64,000 nucleotides of DNA from PXAP01 sp964520585 (lineage in GTDB: Bacteria; Bacteroidota; Bacteroidia; Bacteroidales; PUMT01): NCBI GenBank assembly GCA_964520585.1, contig CAZFOO010000005.1, positions 1-64,000 on the forward strand, in the 5' to 3' direction. This document shows, one piece after another, positions 55,101-64,000 of the stretch (within the stretch, counting starts at the first letter, position 1; each line of letters opens with the position of its first letter). The notes under the pieces are model-generated. The model ran no database searches. It was not told the DNA's origin and was given only the letters and a program-made list of their open reading frames with translations. Both the position numbers and the translations under genes were made by a program.

Positions 55101-56435
55101 TTAGCGTCCGGGCATTGGCATCCCCTTCATCATGTTGCCTGGCTTTTTACCACTGGTCATCATCCTCATCATTTTGCGTGTTTCATCAAATTGCTTTATA
55201 AGACGATTTACTTCCTGTATGGTGGTGCCACTGCCCTCGGCTATCCTTTTCCTTCTGCTGCCATTTATGATTACCGGATTATTTCTCTCCTCAGGGGTCA
55301 TTGATTTTATTATTGCTTCAATGCTTTTAAAAGCATCATCATCGATATCAAGATTCTTCATAGCCTTTCCAATTCCGGGTATCATGCTGGCCAGTTCTTT
55401 TAAGTTTCCCATTTTCTTGATTTGTTGTATCTGGGAAATAAAATCATCAAAATTAAACTGGTTTTTCGCTATCTTTTTATGGAGTTTCCTTGATTCGGCT
55501 TCATCAAATTGTTCCTGGGCACGTTCAACAAGAGTTACTATATCTCCCATACCCAGAATACGGTCGGCCATCCTTTCAGGATGAAAAACATCAATGGCAT
55601 CCAGTTTTTCACCAGACCCGATAAACTTGACCGGCTTGTTTACTACGGAACGTATTGAAAGCGCTGCTCCACCCCTGGTATCACCATCCATCTTGGTTAA
55701 CACCACACCGTCAAAATCAAGCCTGTCATTAAATACTTTGGCCGTATTAACTGCATCCTGTCCGGTCATGGCATCAACAACAAAAAGTATCTCATGAGGT
55801 TCAACGGACTTTTTAACTGCAGAAATTTCATCCATCATCTGCTCATCCACTGCAAGTCGCCCGGCAGTATCTATTACCACAAGATCATAACCCTGCTGTC
55901 TTGCATGCTTTACGGCTGCACGGGCAATTTTAACCGGCTGCTGATTGCCTTCTTCAGTATATACAGGTACATCAATTTGACCACCAAGAACTTTCAGCTG
56001 CTCAATTGCAGCAGGCCTGTAAACATCACCTGCAACAAGCAAAGGTTTTTTACCCTTTTTTGTTTTAAGATAATTTGCCAGTTTGCCGGAAAAGGTGGTT
56101 TTACCAGAACCCTGTAAACCAGCAACCAGGACTACGGCAGGATTCGCTTTGATGTTAACTTCTTCCATTTCCCCGCCCATAAGAGCGGCGAGTTCATCAT
56201 GAACAATTTTAACAAGCATTTCCCCGGGTTTTACCGAAGCAAGCACATTCTCGCCCAGAGCCTTTTCTTTGACATTGTCGGTAAAACTCTTTGCGATCTT
56301 GAAATTAACGTCAGCATCTAGCAAGGCTCTCCTGACCTCCTTAAGGGTTTCCGCAACATTTATTTCTGTTATATATCCTTCACCCTTTAGCAGCTGGAAG
56401 GACCGCTCTAGCTTTTCTGATAAATTTTCGAACAT
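55101..56435 (-). CDS. ffh: Signal recognition particle protein Ffh
   Basis: A 444-residue SRP GTPase: N domain from MFENLSEKLERSFQLLKGEG, G domain with GLQGSGKTTFSGKLANYL, DTAGRLAVDEQMMDEI, DAMTGQDAVNTAKVFNDRLD and TKMDGDTRGGAALSIRSVVN, then the Met-rich M domain (residues about 330-440, ending MMRMMTSGKKPGNMMKGMPM). It targets membrane proteins to the translocon with 4.5S RNA. The length is standard. Confidence 0.96.
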   Translation of the reverse strand: MFENLSEKLERSFQLLKGEGYITEINVAETLKEVRRALLDADVNFKIAKSFTDNVKEKALGENVLASVKPGEMLVKIVHDELAALMGGEMEEVNIKANPAVVLVAGLQGSGKTTFSGKLANYLKTKKGKKPLLVAGDVYRPAAIEQLKVLGGQIDVPVYTEEGNQQPVKIARAAVKHARQQGYDLVVIDTAGRLAVDEQMMDEISAVKKSVEPHEILFVVDAMTGQDAVNTAKVFNDRLDFDGVVLTKMDGDTRGGAALSIRSVVNKPVKFIGSGEKLDAIDVFHPERMADRILGMGDIVTLVERAQEQFDEAESRKLHKKIAKNQFNFDDFISQIQQIKKMGNLKELASMIPGIGKAMKNLDIDDDAFKSIEAIIKSMTPEERNNPVIINGSRRKRIAEGSGTTIQEVNRLIKQFDETRKMMRMMTSGKKPGNMMKGMPMPGR

Positions 56436-56614
56436 TTCAGGTCTTTTTATTCTAATTACACAAAATTAATTAATAGAACTGCTTTTGCCAATTTTTATTT
56501 TAACGGGATATATGCCTTGATCACCATACTTACGAAACTTTCCCCCGCTACATTACTTAATATTCCCGGGTACCATACAGTGAAGGTCGAATTGACAGGC
56601 CTTTAATCCTGCTA

Positions 56615-58405
56615 TTACATTCTTTCCGGTACATCAACACCAAGAAGTCCCATCCCTCTTTTTATTACTCTCCCGGTCAATACAGATAATTGCATTCTAA
56701 AATCTCTCCTTGCTAAATCCGGTTCTTTTACCACCGGGTGGTCGTGATAAAACTGATTATATTCTTTTGCCAGTTCATATATCATATTGGCAATAAGGGC
56801 AGGACTGCAGTTTTTCCCTGCTTCTGCCACAATAAGAGGAAATTCATGCAGAAGTGTACACAGGCCGGTTTCTTTTAAGCTAAGCTTAAAATTGGGTGTT
56901 TTAATGCTTTCAGTCAGAATATTGTTTTGCCCGGCCTTTTTGAGTAATGAACATATCCTTGCGTGTGTATATTGAATAAATGGTCCGGTATTACCATTAA
57001 AATCAATGGATTCTTCGGGATTGAATATCATATTTTTCCTTGGATCCACTTTTAAAATGAAGTATTTAAGGGCTCCCATTCCTATGGTTTTTATAATGGT
57101 TGCTTTTTCAGCTTCTGACAAACCCTCGAGTTTGCCAAGCTCCTCAGAAAGGCTGCCTGCGGTTTCAATCATTTCATCAATAAGATTATCCGCATCCACT
57201 ACTTTCCCTTCACGTGATTTCATCTTCCCGGAAGGTAATTCAACCATACCATAGGAGATATGTTCCAGTGAATCAGCCCATTTATAACCAATCTCCTTAA
57301 GTATTAATGCAAGTACCTTAAAATGATAATCCTGCTCATTTCCCACCACATAATACATTTTGCCGGCATTGAAATCTTTTTGCCTTATTACTGCCGTGCC
57401 CAGATCCTGTGTCATATAAACGGATGTTCCGTCAGATCGAAGCAATAGCTTCTCATCAAGCCCTTTATGTGTAAGATCGGCCCATACGGATCCGTCTTCT
57501 TTCCTTATAAGTACTGATTTTCCTAATCCTTCTTCTACCACCTTTTTTCCTTCATGGTAAGTTTCGGATTCATAATATATCTTGTCGAATGAAACTCCAA
57601 GCCGTTCATAAGTTACATCAAAACCGTCATAGACCCACCCGTTCATTTTTTTCCATAATTCAATTACCTGAGGATCATTATTCTCCCATTTTCTTAACAT
57701 CTCCTGAGCTTCTTTTATCAAGGAGGCTTCTTTTCTGGCAGTAGCTGCATCCTCACCGCCTCTAACCATATCGTCGACCTCTTTTCTGTAGGCCTGTTCA
57801 AACTGGACATAGAAATTACCTACAAAATGGTCTCCTTTCATTCCAGCATCTGAAGGAGACATATTATTTCCCCATTTCTGCCAGGCAAGCATAGTTTTAC
57901 AGATATGGATTCCCCTGTCATTGACAAGATTAACTTTTTTCACCACTTTACCATTAGCTTCCAGTATTTTCGAAATACTATAACCAAGAAGATTATTTCT
58001 TATATGGCCCAGGTGGAGTGGTTTGTTTGTGTTGGGTGAGGAGAATTCAACGAGGACGGTTTCTTTTAGGGTATCATTTTGCACAAATCCATAATTACTA
58101 TTTGAAGCCGAGGAGTTAACAAATTCAATCCAGTAGGATGCATCTACAGTCAGGTTCAAAAAGCCCTTTATTACATTGTACCCGGTGATTTCAGGTAGTT
58201 TTTCAAGATAAATTCCCAGTTCGTCACCAGCTTCAGCGGGTGTCTTTTTCATTAATCTTAAAAGCGGAAATAATACAAGTGTATAGTCACCCTCAAAATC
58301 TTTGCGGGTTTTCTGAAGTTGTATAAGTGATCCATCTGGTTCCGGTAAAGATTTTTCTGCAAAAAACCGGTTTACCGCACCGGTTATAATATTTTCAATT
58401 CTCAT
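56615..58405 (-). CDS. argS: Arginyl-tRNA synthetase
   Basis: A 596-residue class I synthetase, started at 58405 (MRIENIITGAVNRFFAEKSL). A longer frame to 58525 begins inside a terminator and adds a spurious hydrophobic stretch. Motifs: SSPNTNKPLHLGHIRNNLLG with the HIGH-like HLGH, YVVGNEQDYHFKVLALIL and GKMKSREGKVVDADNLIDEM in the KMSKS region, with the anticodon-binding domain at the C-terminus. It attaches arginine to tRNA-Arg. Confidence 0.95.
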   Translation of the reverse strand: MRIENIITGAVNRFFAEKSLPEPDGSLIQLQKTRKDFEGDYTLVLFPLLRLMKKTPAEAGDELGIYLEKLPEITGYNVIKGFLNLTVDASYWIEFVNSSASNSNYGFVQNDTLKETVLVEFSSPNTNKPLHLGHIRNNLLGYSISKILEANGKVVKKVNLVNDRGIHICKTMLAWQKWGNNMSPSDAGMKGDHFVGNFYVQFEQAYRKEVDDMVRGGEDAATARKEASLIKEAQEMLRKWENNDPQVIELWKKMNGWVYDGFDVTYERLGVSFDKIYYESETYHEGKKVVEEGLGKSVLIRKEDGSVWADLTHKGLDEKLLLRSDGTSVYMTQDLGTAVIRQKDFNAGKMYYVVGNEQDYHFKVLALILKEIGYKWADSLEHISYGMVELPSGKMKSREGKVVDADNLIDEMIETAGSLSEELGKLEGLSEAEKATIIKTIGMGALKYFILKVDPRKNMIFNPEESIDFNGNTGPFIQYTHARICSLLKKAGQNNILTESIKTPNFKLSLKETGLCTLLHEFPLIVAEAGKNCSPALIANMIYELAKEYNQFYHDHPVVKEPDLARRDFRMQLSVLTGRVIKRGMGLLGVDVPERM

Positions 58406-58489
58406 TGCTGGAAGGCTGAAATAAATTGTTAAAATTAAAAAATCCAAAGATAGTAAGAATCGCGGTAAATATCTCTTCCGGCCCCTATT

Positions 58490-58522
58490 GAAAAACAAAA
58501 AGCCGCCCCTTTGGGAACGGCT
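58490..58522 (-). terminator. Terminator upstream of argS
   Basis: On the minus strand AGCCG-N-TCCC AAA GGGG-CGGCT is followed by TTTTTGTTTTTC, a strong rho-independent signal for the WM-repeat gene that ends at 58664. Confidence 0.8.
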
Positions 58523-58663
58523 CATTAGTTTTTATTTGTCCGGCTCAATCAAGCAATAACAGTATTATTAATTTCCGCAAAATCCTAGTTCATAATTTCT
58601 TTAAATTTTATTGTATCTGACTTAAAACCGGATATTCGGAACTTTATAAACGTACCGCATTAC

Positions 58664-59077
58664 TCAACTACCTTTTACCCATCTTTCACTATCCTTCATC
58701 CAGTCATTAACCGGCAGGTTACTTTCCTTGATATCTGTTTTGATAAAATCCGCACAATGATTAATCTCGTTAATTTCCCAGTGACAGGGATCGGTCATCC
58801 ATTCCTGGATTTCCAATGCAACTTCTTCGTATGTTTCCATATGATATATATTATCGCCTGAATTCCAGTAAGAGACGTCATTCATCCAGGGTTCCATCAT
58901 ACATTGAGGTTCAACTGCGTGGTCCAGAAATATTTCCACAATAATGCTGTTTATACCGGATAAATCTGTTTTGGACCCTTCAGGGTATTCAGCCGATAGC
59001 GTTGCTACTGCTCCGGCAGAAAAAAATATTAAGAAGACCAGGAAGTACCTTTTTAAGTTTTTGATTGTTGTTTTCAT
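58664..59077 (-). CDS. Secreted protein with W-M repeats
   Basis: A 137-residue protein with a signal peptide (YFLVFLIFFSAGAVATLSA). The mature part carries three related units: PWMNDVSYW, EWMTDPCHW and DWMKDSERW, with two Cys pairs nearby (QCM, PCHW, HCAD). Comparable WM-repeat proteins occur in Bacteroidetes, but no function is known. It lies alone and is followed by a terminator; a 13-bp tandem repeat stands upstream. Confidence 0.7.
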   Translation of the reverse strand: MKTTIKNLKRYFLVFLIFFSAGAVATLSAEYPEGSKTDLSGINSIIVEIFLDHAVEPQCMMEPWMNDVSYWNSGDNIYHMETYEEVALEIQEWMTDPCHWEINEINHCADFIKTDIKESNLPVNDWMKDSERWVKGS

Positions 59078-59093
59078 AATTATAATAAATTTT

Positions 59094-59145
59094 AGTTATA
59101 AATTTCAGTTATAAATTTCAGTTATAAATTTCAGTTATAAATTTC
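59094..59145. repeat. 13-bp tandem repeat, four units
   Basis: Four perfect copies of AGTTATAAATTTC at 59094-59106, 59107-59119, 59120-59132 and 59133-59145, followed by a degenerate fifth. They begin 17 bases before the WM-repeat gene and may change number by slippage. Confidence 0.9.
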
Positions 59146-59461
59146 AATTTTAAATTATGCAAGATTTAATCTCTATGGTTAAACTTTCTGTCTTTCAAAC
59201 ATAGATTTAAGTGTATTGTTCAAAGTTTATTGTTAATTTTTTATCAATTTTAAAAATCTTTAACATGCTGTAAATACAGACATTTTAAATCTATTTGGAA
59301 ACATTATAAATAGGTTTGTGATATTTTTACATTTACAGTTTACCGGTTCATATGGGCTTAAATAATTTATACAAAGCTTTCAGGAATTGCCGATTACAAT
59401 ATATATTGAAGTGAAATAATGCAAGGTCAAATTGGAGATGTCTGATCAAAATAATATATAA
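59146..59461. other. Gap between divergent genes
   Basis: About 315 bp of AT-rich DNA holding the promoters of the WM-repeat gene and the glycosyltransferase. Nothing else stood out. Confidence 0.5.
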
Positions 59462-60583
59462 ATGATGCATCGACGGGTAATTCTTTCAGTAACCAACGAT
59501 CTTGCGACTGATCAGCGACTAAAACGTTTTTGCAAAACATTGCATGAACAGGGATATCAAATAACACTGACAGGAAGGAAACTCCCAGGTAGTCTTTCTC
59601 TTGATAACCTTCCATGGACAACTAGACGAGTAAAACACTGGTTCAATAAAGGAGTTTTATTTTATGCAGAATACAATATCAGGCTTTTTCTTTTTCTTCT
59701 TTTTTCAGGATATGACATTTTACATTCAAACGATCTCGATACTCTTCCAGCCAATTATTTAGCATCCGTTATCAGGAAAAAAACATTGATTTACGATTCT
59801 CATGAATATTTCACTGAGATACCTGAGATAAGGGACCGGAAAGCGGTAAAAAAAGTATGGGAACTAATCGAAAAGTTAATATTCCCCCGTCTTAAAAATA
59901 TAATAACAGTAAGTGAATCGATTGCCTCAGAATACGGTAAAAAATATGGAAAAAATGTTAACGTTATCCGCAATCTTCCGGAAAGAATAGATACCATACA
60001 ACCAGTCTCTCCCTCCCTTTTTGGACTTCCTCCCAATAAAAAACTTGTAATTATCCAGGGAACAGGCATAAACATGGACAGGGGAGCAAGCGAGGCAGTA
60101 CAATCAATGAAATATTTTGATAATGCAGTTTTGGTAATCGCGGGCAAGGGTGATTTAATCCCGGTTCTGCGAAAGGAGGCAACAGCATATCGCCTAAAGG
60201 ATAAAGTCTTTTTTATTCCTGTTCTGCCTTATGAGAGATTAATGCAGCTTACAAAAATTTGTGATGTGGGATTATCGCTGGATAAGGATACTAACCTGAA
60301 CTACCGTTATAGTCTCCCGAACAAGCTGTTCGACTACATAATTGCCGGAATACCATCTGTAGTCTCCCCCATGCCGGAAGTAAAAAAAATAGTGGAAGAT
60401 TACCATACCGGTCTTGTAATAGAAGATTATTCTCCTGCAGGAATTGCTGAAAAGATTAATATCTTGCTATATAACAAGCCAAAGCAATACTGGCATAAAC
60501 ATCTAGAAAAAGCTATGGCAGAATTGAACTGGGAAAATGAAAAATGGAAATTATTATCGGTTTACGAAAATTCAGTACCGTAA
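59462..60583 (+). CDS. Glycosyltransferase (GT4-like)
   Basis: A 373-residue GT-B type glycosyltransferase. N-domain: HRRVILSVTNDLATDQRLKR and YDILHSNDLDTLPANYLASV, YDSHEYFTEIPEIRDRKAVK. C-domain: LVIIQGTGINMDRGASEAVQ, KVFFIPVLPYERLMQLTKIC, DVGLSLDKDTNLNYRYSLPN with the E/D-type nucleotide-sugar site (KLFDYIIAGIPSVVSPMPEV). It probably adds a sugar in surface polysaccharide or glycolipid synthesis. Acceptor and donor are unknown. Confidence 0.88.
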   Translation: MMHRRVILSVTNDLATDQRLKRFCKTLHEQGYQITLTGRKLPGSLSLDNLPWTTRRVKHWFNKGVLFYAEYNIRLFLFLLFSGYDILHSNDLDTLPANYLASVIRKKTLIYDSHEYFTEIPEIRDRKAVKKVWELIEKLIFPRLKNIITVSESIASEYGKKYGKNVNVIRNLPERIDTIQPVSPSLFGLPPNKKLVIIQGTGINMDRGASEAVQSMKYFDNAVLVIAGKGDLIPVLRKEATAYRLKDKVFFIPVLPYERLMQLTKICDVGLSLDKDTNLNYRYSLPNKLFDYIIAGIPSVVSPMPEVKKIVEDYHTGLVIEDYSPAGIAEKINILLYNKPKQYWHKHLEKAMAELNWENEKWKLLSVYENSVP

Positions 60584-60721
60584 CCAAACAATAATTTTTG
60601 CGTAAATCCATTATAATTACCGGCATATTGCAAAGGAAAATTCCGACCGCATAAAATTTCAATTAGTGGTGTTACTTTTGTATGATGTTTTTGTATTTTT
60701 CAAACACATTAAACTTTTAAA

Positions 60722-62134
60722 ATGAAAAGATTCGGTTACTCGGTCATAGTTGCAGCTTTACTTCTTTCAATATTTGGATCAGCCTATCCGTCAGGTTATA
60801 ACATCAGGGTAAAGATCGACGGATTACAGGATACTTCTCTCCTTCTTGCCTATCATTTTGGTAACAGAAAATACATAAAGGATACCATACAACTGGACAG
60901 CCGGGGCGCCGGAGTTTTTCAGGGTGATGAAGCTCTTCCCGGTGGCATTTACCTGGTAGTAATGCCTGAAAATAACTACTTTGAATTACTTATAGATAAG
61001 GAACAGGATTTCAGCGTTGAAACAAGCATGAATGAGCCGGTTAAAAATATGCAGGTGAACGGATCCGGAGAAAATACCCGGTTTATTGAATATCACCGTT
61101 TTATGGATGAAAAACAGTCCGCCTCCTCGGCTCTGCAGGAAAGGATACAAAATAACAGAAACAATCCTGATTCCATCGAATATTTACAGGCCCGCGGACA
61201 GGAGATTGATAAAGAGGTGGAGGATTACTGGGAATCGATCAGGAATAATCATCCGGGATCATTACTGGCCAATCTGATCGGTGCAATGCAAAATCCAACG
61301 GTTCCCCGGTTTGAAATACCGGATGATTCTAAAGATCCCGATTCGCTCAAATGGGCTCTTGGCTATGAGTATAATAAAAAACATTTTTTTGATAAGATAG
61401 ATTTTTCTGATGAGAGGTTATTGCGTACCCCCGTATTGCATAATAAGCTCGAACATTTTTTTACCCGGATGCTGGTTCAGAGTCCCGACTCCATCATTCC
61501 TCAGGCAATAAGGGTTGTTGAATATTCAAAAGCTAACGACAAAGTGTTTCAATATGTTCTTGTTTATCTTCTAAATCATTATGAAAGATCTCATATAATG
61601 GGATTAGATGAAGTATTTGTTGAACTTGCCGAAAGGTATTATCTGGGAGGGGAAGCATTCTGGGCAAATGAAGAAACTGTTAATAAATTAAAAGAACGGG
61701 TTGAAAGAATAAAACCCAATCTTATCGGGCGTAAAGCTGCCGAAATGAAAATGAGAACTCCGGAAGGCGATATGGTCAGCCTGCATGAAACTGAGGCAAA
61801 ATATACTATATTATATTTTTATGAGCCTGCATGCGGACATTGCAAGGTTGTAACTCCCAGGCTAAATGAATTATACAACAAGTATAAAGATGAAGGTCTA
61901 AAGGTTTTCGCCGTTTATATTTATGATGACAAAGAAGAGTGGACAGAATATATAGCTAGTAATAATCTGGACTGGATAAATGTTTTCGATCCGCAAAATG
62001 AGACTTATTTCCGCTATTATTATGATGTTTACAGCACGCCTACCATATATATCCTTGATGCAGATAAAACCATAATAGCAAAACGGATTGGGATAGATAG
62101 TATAGAGCAGATGACGGAAGAAGAATTATTTTAA
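60722..62134 (+). CDS. DUF4369/DUF5106-type thioredoxin-like protein
   Basis: A 470-residue secreted protein with signal peptide (YSVIVAALLLSIFGSAYPSG). It has an N-terminal DUF4369-like beta domain (IRVKIDGLQDTSLLLAYHFG), a helical middle (DUF5106-like; about 120-330) and a C-terminal thioredoxin domain with the active site FYEPACGHCKVVTPRLNELY and cis-Pro in VYSTPTIYILD. Such proteins are common in Bacteroidetes and act in periplasmic thiol redox chemistry. A terminator follows. Confidence 0.85.
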   Translation: MKRFGYSVIVAALLLSIFGSAYPSGYNIRVKIDGLQDTSLLLAYHFGNRKYIKDTIQLDSRGAGVFQGDEALPGGIYLVVMPENNYFELLIDKEQDFSVETSMNEPVKNMQVNGSGENTRFIEYHRFMDEKQSASSALQERIQNNRNNPDSIEYLQARGQEIDKEVEDYWESIRNNHPGSLLANLIGAMQNPTVPRFEIPDDSKDPDSLKWALGYEYNKKHFFDKIDFSDERLLRTPVLHNKLEHFFTRMLVQSPDSIIPQAIRVVEYSKANDKVFQYVLVYLLNHYERSHIMGLDEVFVELAERYYLGGEAFWANEETVNKLKERVERIKPNLIGRKAAEMKMRTPEGDMVSLHETEAKYTILYFYEPACGHCKVVTPRLNELYNKYKDEGLKVFAVYIYDDKEEWTEYIASNNLDWINVFDPQNETYFRYYYDVYSTPTIYILDADKTIIAKRIGIDSIEQMTEEELF

Positions 62135-62200
62135 ACCGCTAAAATAAACTGTCCCGTGGCGGACTCCGAATTTTCCTGTAATAACAACATATTTCAGGAA

Positions 62201-62223
62201 GGCCGGGATAAACCCGGCTTTTT
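62201..62223. terminator. Terminator between thioredoxin-like gene and sucD
   Basis: GCCGGG (62202-62207) pairs with CCCGGC (62213-62218), with a 5-base loop and TTTTTC on the plus strand. It lies between convergent genes; the minus side is less T-rich. Confidence 0.8.
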
Positions 62224-63095
62224 CATTTTTGGAGGAGTCTATACATGGTTTTACCAATATCAGCAGGTGAATCAACAACTGTAATACCGGAATCCTGCAT
62301 GATCTTCATTTTCGCTGCGGCAGTATCGTCGCTGCCACCGACTATAGCTCCGGCATGTCCCATTCTTCTTCCTTTTGGAGCAGTCTGCCCTGCAATGAAT
62401 CCAACTACAGGTTTAGTTCCATGCTCTTTGATCCACCGGGCAGCTTCTGCCTCCATGCCCCCTCCTATTTCGCCGATAACTACCAGACCCTCAGTTTCCT
62501 GATCCTCCATAAGTAACTTAACGGCATCAAGTGTGGTTGTGCCTATAATAGGATCACCACCAATTCCTATGCATGTCGACTGTCCGAGTCCGCTCTTTGT
62601 AATCTGATCAACAGCTTCATAGGTAAGCGTTCCTGACCGGGAAACAATCCCAACAGATCCCTTATTATGAATGAATCCGGGCATGATGCCGGCTTTTGCC
62701 TCTCCGGGAGTAATAACACCCGGACAATTCGGACCGATTAGCGTTGTTTTACGTCCTGTAAGATACTCTTTGACCTTAACCATGTCAGCCACTGGTATTC
62801 CTTCAGTAACGGCTATAATGACCTTAATGCCAGCTTCTGCGGCCTCCATGATTGCATCTGCAGCAAAGGGAGGAGGAACAAAAATAACAGAAGTATCTGC
62901 ACCGGCTTTATTTACTGCCTCTGAAACTGTATTGAACACAGGCCTGCCAAGATGTTCCTGTCCCCCCTTCCCGGGGGTAACCCCTCCTGCTATGTTTGTA
63001 CCATATTCAATCATCTGCTGGGCATGAAAACTTCCTTCACTGCCCGTAAATCCCTGTACTATGACCCGGGAATCTTTATTAACAAGAACGCTCAT
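62223..63095 (-). CDS. sucD: Succinyl-CoA synthetase alpha subunit
   Basis: A 290-residue protein: VIVQGFTGSEGSFHAQQMIE, GTNIAGGVTPGKGGQEHLGR, the GPNCPGVITPGEAKAGIMPG phosphohistidine-side motif, SRSGTLTYEAVDQITKSGLG, GIGGDPIIGTTTLDAVKLLM and the catalytic His region RRMGHAGAIVGG. It makes succinyl-CoA or ATP/GTP in the TCA cycle with SucC, which is not in the window. The length is normal for the family. Confidence 0.95.
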   Translation of the reverse strand: MSVLVNKDSRVIVQGFTGSEGSFHAQQMIEYGTNIAGGVTPGKGGQEHLGRPVFNTVSEAVNKAGADTSVIFVPPPFAADAIMEAAEAGIKVIIAVTEGIPVADMVKVKEYLTGRKTTLIGPNCPGVITPGEAKAGIMPGFIHNKGSVGIVSRSGTLTYEAVDQITKSGLGQSTCIGIGGDPIIGTTTLDAVKLLMEDQETEGLVVIGEIGGGMEAEAARWIKEHGTKPVVGFIAGQTAPKGRRMGHAGAIVGGSDDTAAAKMKIMQDSGITVVDSPADIGKTMYRLLQK

Positions 63096-63213
63096 TAGAT
63101 TGATATTTAGTTCTGTAATTCTTCTCCTGAGGACCGGTCAGGTAATCAGGAACTATTTTTAAAGCTTTACTTTGCAGTTAAATCAACTCACAAAATTATA
63201 AGTTTTTTTGAAA

Positions 63214-64000
63214 CTATAGCTCAGGCTTACTGATTATTAAATTATCAATTTCTTCCGATATCTGTTTCAGAGACATCTTATTTTTAATGGCCAGACGTTT
63301 AAGGTCATCATATTCAACTTTAAAGTTCACCTTCTGATCGTTATACCAGGAAGTTTTGACCTTCACCTCTCCATATTGAGTGTTAATAATGCCAACTTCT
63401 CTTTTTAGTATCTCCCTCTCTTCTTTCCTTATCCTTACTCCTATGGAGGTTGTTTCCCTGAAAATAATATTTATAAGCTTTTCTTTGTTAGCAGGTTTCG
63501 TAAGAATAGTAAGTTTCGTACCAGGCCTGTTTTTCTTCATCTGTATATTTGAAAAAAAGACTTCCAGTGCCCCTTCCATATAAAGCCGGTCCATAATGTG
63601 ATCGTACCATTGCGGATTCATATCGTCTATATTCGTCTCAATTACATAAATATCTTCCGGTAGCATCTGGTCACCCGCTTCTCCAATAAACAACCTCAGT
63701 ACATTTGGATGTTCGAAATCTTTTGATCCTGCACCATAACCTATTGCACTGGTATTTATAAGGGGCATATCACCAAAGCTGTCCGCTATTGCAGTTATAA
63801 TTGCAGCACCGGTTGGGGTTACCAGCTCACCTTTGGAATCAGTCGAATATGAAGGAACATTCTTAAGAATCTCAGCAGTAGCAGGAGCAGGCACAGGAAA
63901 CTTACCATGTGAAAAAGTAACAAAACCAGAACCGACATTCAGTTTGGAGCAATAAACTTTTTCAATACCCAGCTTTTTAAAGCCTGCAAGTGCCGCCACC
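63214..64000 (-). CDS. larC: LarC nickel insertion protein, C-terminal part (5' end outside window)
   Basis: About 262 C-terminal residues of LarC, the enzyme that places nickel in the pincer cofactor of lactate racemase (pyridinium-3,5-bisthiocarboxylate mononucleotide nickel chelatase). Seen: SKLNVGSGFVTFSHGKFPVP, YVIETNIDDMNPQWYDHIMD and SIGVRIRKEEREILKREVGI. The frame is open to the window edge, so the N-terminal third (about 130 residues) is missing. It is on the same strand as sucD but with 118 bp between, so no clear operon. Confidence 0.9.
   Translation of the reverse strand, partial: VAALAGFKKLGIEKVYCSKLNVGSGFVTFSHGKFPVPAPATAEILKNVPSYSTDSKGELVTPTGAAIITAIADSFGDMPLINTSAIGYGAGSKDFEHPNVLRLFIGEAGDQMLPEDIYVIETNIDDMNPQWYDHIMDRLYMEGALEVFFSNIQMKKNRPGTKLTILTKPANKEKLINIIFRETTSIGVRIRKEEREILKREVGIINTQYGEVKVKTSWYNDQKVNFKVEYDDLKRLAIKNKMSLKQISEEIDNLIISKPEL

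Noticed and set aside
1..64000. CRISPR arrays, rRNA or tRNA genes
   Set aside because: No regularly spaced repeat array and no tRNA-like or rRNA-like sequence was recognised on reading both strands; a tRNA scan could still find one I missed.

Overview
The window looks like a chromosome segment of a member of the Bacteroidota, most likely Bacteroidales or Marinilabiliales-like. Evidence: TonB-dependent receptors with an N-terminal carboxypeptidase-regulatory-like domain, a type IX secretion C-terminal sorting domain, YtxH/holin-type and DUF6340 families, a NagB-PIG-L fusion, AT-rich intergenic DNA without clear Shine-Dalgarno sites, and TAnnTTTG-type promoters. No rRNA, tRNA or CRISPR array was recognised.

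Region 1 (1-16000) is accessory and decaying. After the 3' end of a TonB-dependent receptor there are at least five direct copies of an intergenic repeat (from about 1263, 4787, 5839, 7630 and 9358). Between them lie small toxin-antitoxin-type units: an antitoxin with a wrecked ParE/RelE-like toxin, a DUF433/DUF5615 pair, a HigB/HigA-like pair, an orphan DUF433 gene, and a pair made of a Cys-rich unknown and a PLDc_N-like membrane protein. The same stretch holds a gutted subtilisin-like protease, a lipoprotein, a transposase fragment and IS-like ends. A parallel beta-helix protein and a TonB-dependent receptor follow. The receptor is bracketed by two nearly identical 509-bp direct repeats. Each repeat encodes, on the minus strand, what looks like a structured RNA of about 320 nt with its own promoter and intrinsic terminator.

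Region 2 (16000-41000) is mostly intact single-copy genes: FetAB-type exporter, AI-2E family permease, an HtrA/DegP protease broken by a one-base frameshift, SRAP-domain protein, DUF2721 and AEC transporters, a GH13 hydrolase, a TonB-like transducer, SiaC-like protein, a three-gene biotin-dependent acyl-CoA carboxylase cluster, a class C beta-lactamase-like hydrolase, two thioredoxin-fold proteins, a YtxH/holin envelope cluster and a Ste24-type protease.

Region 3 (41000-64000) combines amino-sugar metabolism (nagA with a sodium symporter, and a NagB-PIG-L fusion) with housekeeping genes: fabG, pyrD, folD, ffh, argS, sucD and the 3' part of larC. It also has an XRE regulator whose candidate operators lie both upstream of and inside its own gene, DUF368 and ComA-like proteins, a TPR protein, a coiled-coil membrane protein, a glycosyltransferase and a DUF4369/thioredoxin-like protein.

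Most promising for new biology: the duplicated structured RNA flanking the receptor, the repeat-bounded toxin-antitoxin island, the cloverleaf-like inverted repeat at 6109-6218, and the self-reading operator array of the XRE regulator. All functions are inferred by reading the sequence; no database search was run.
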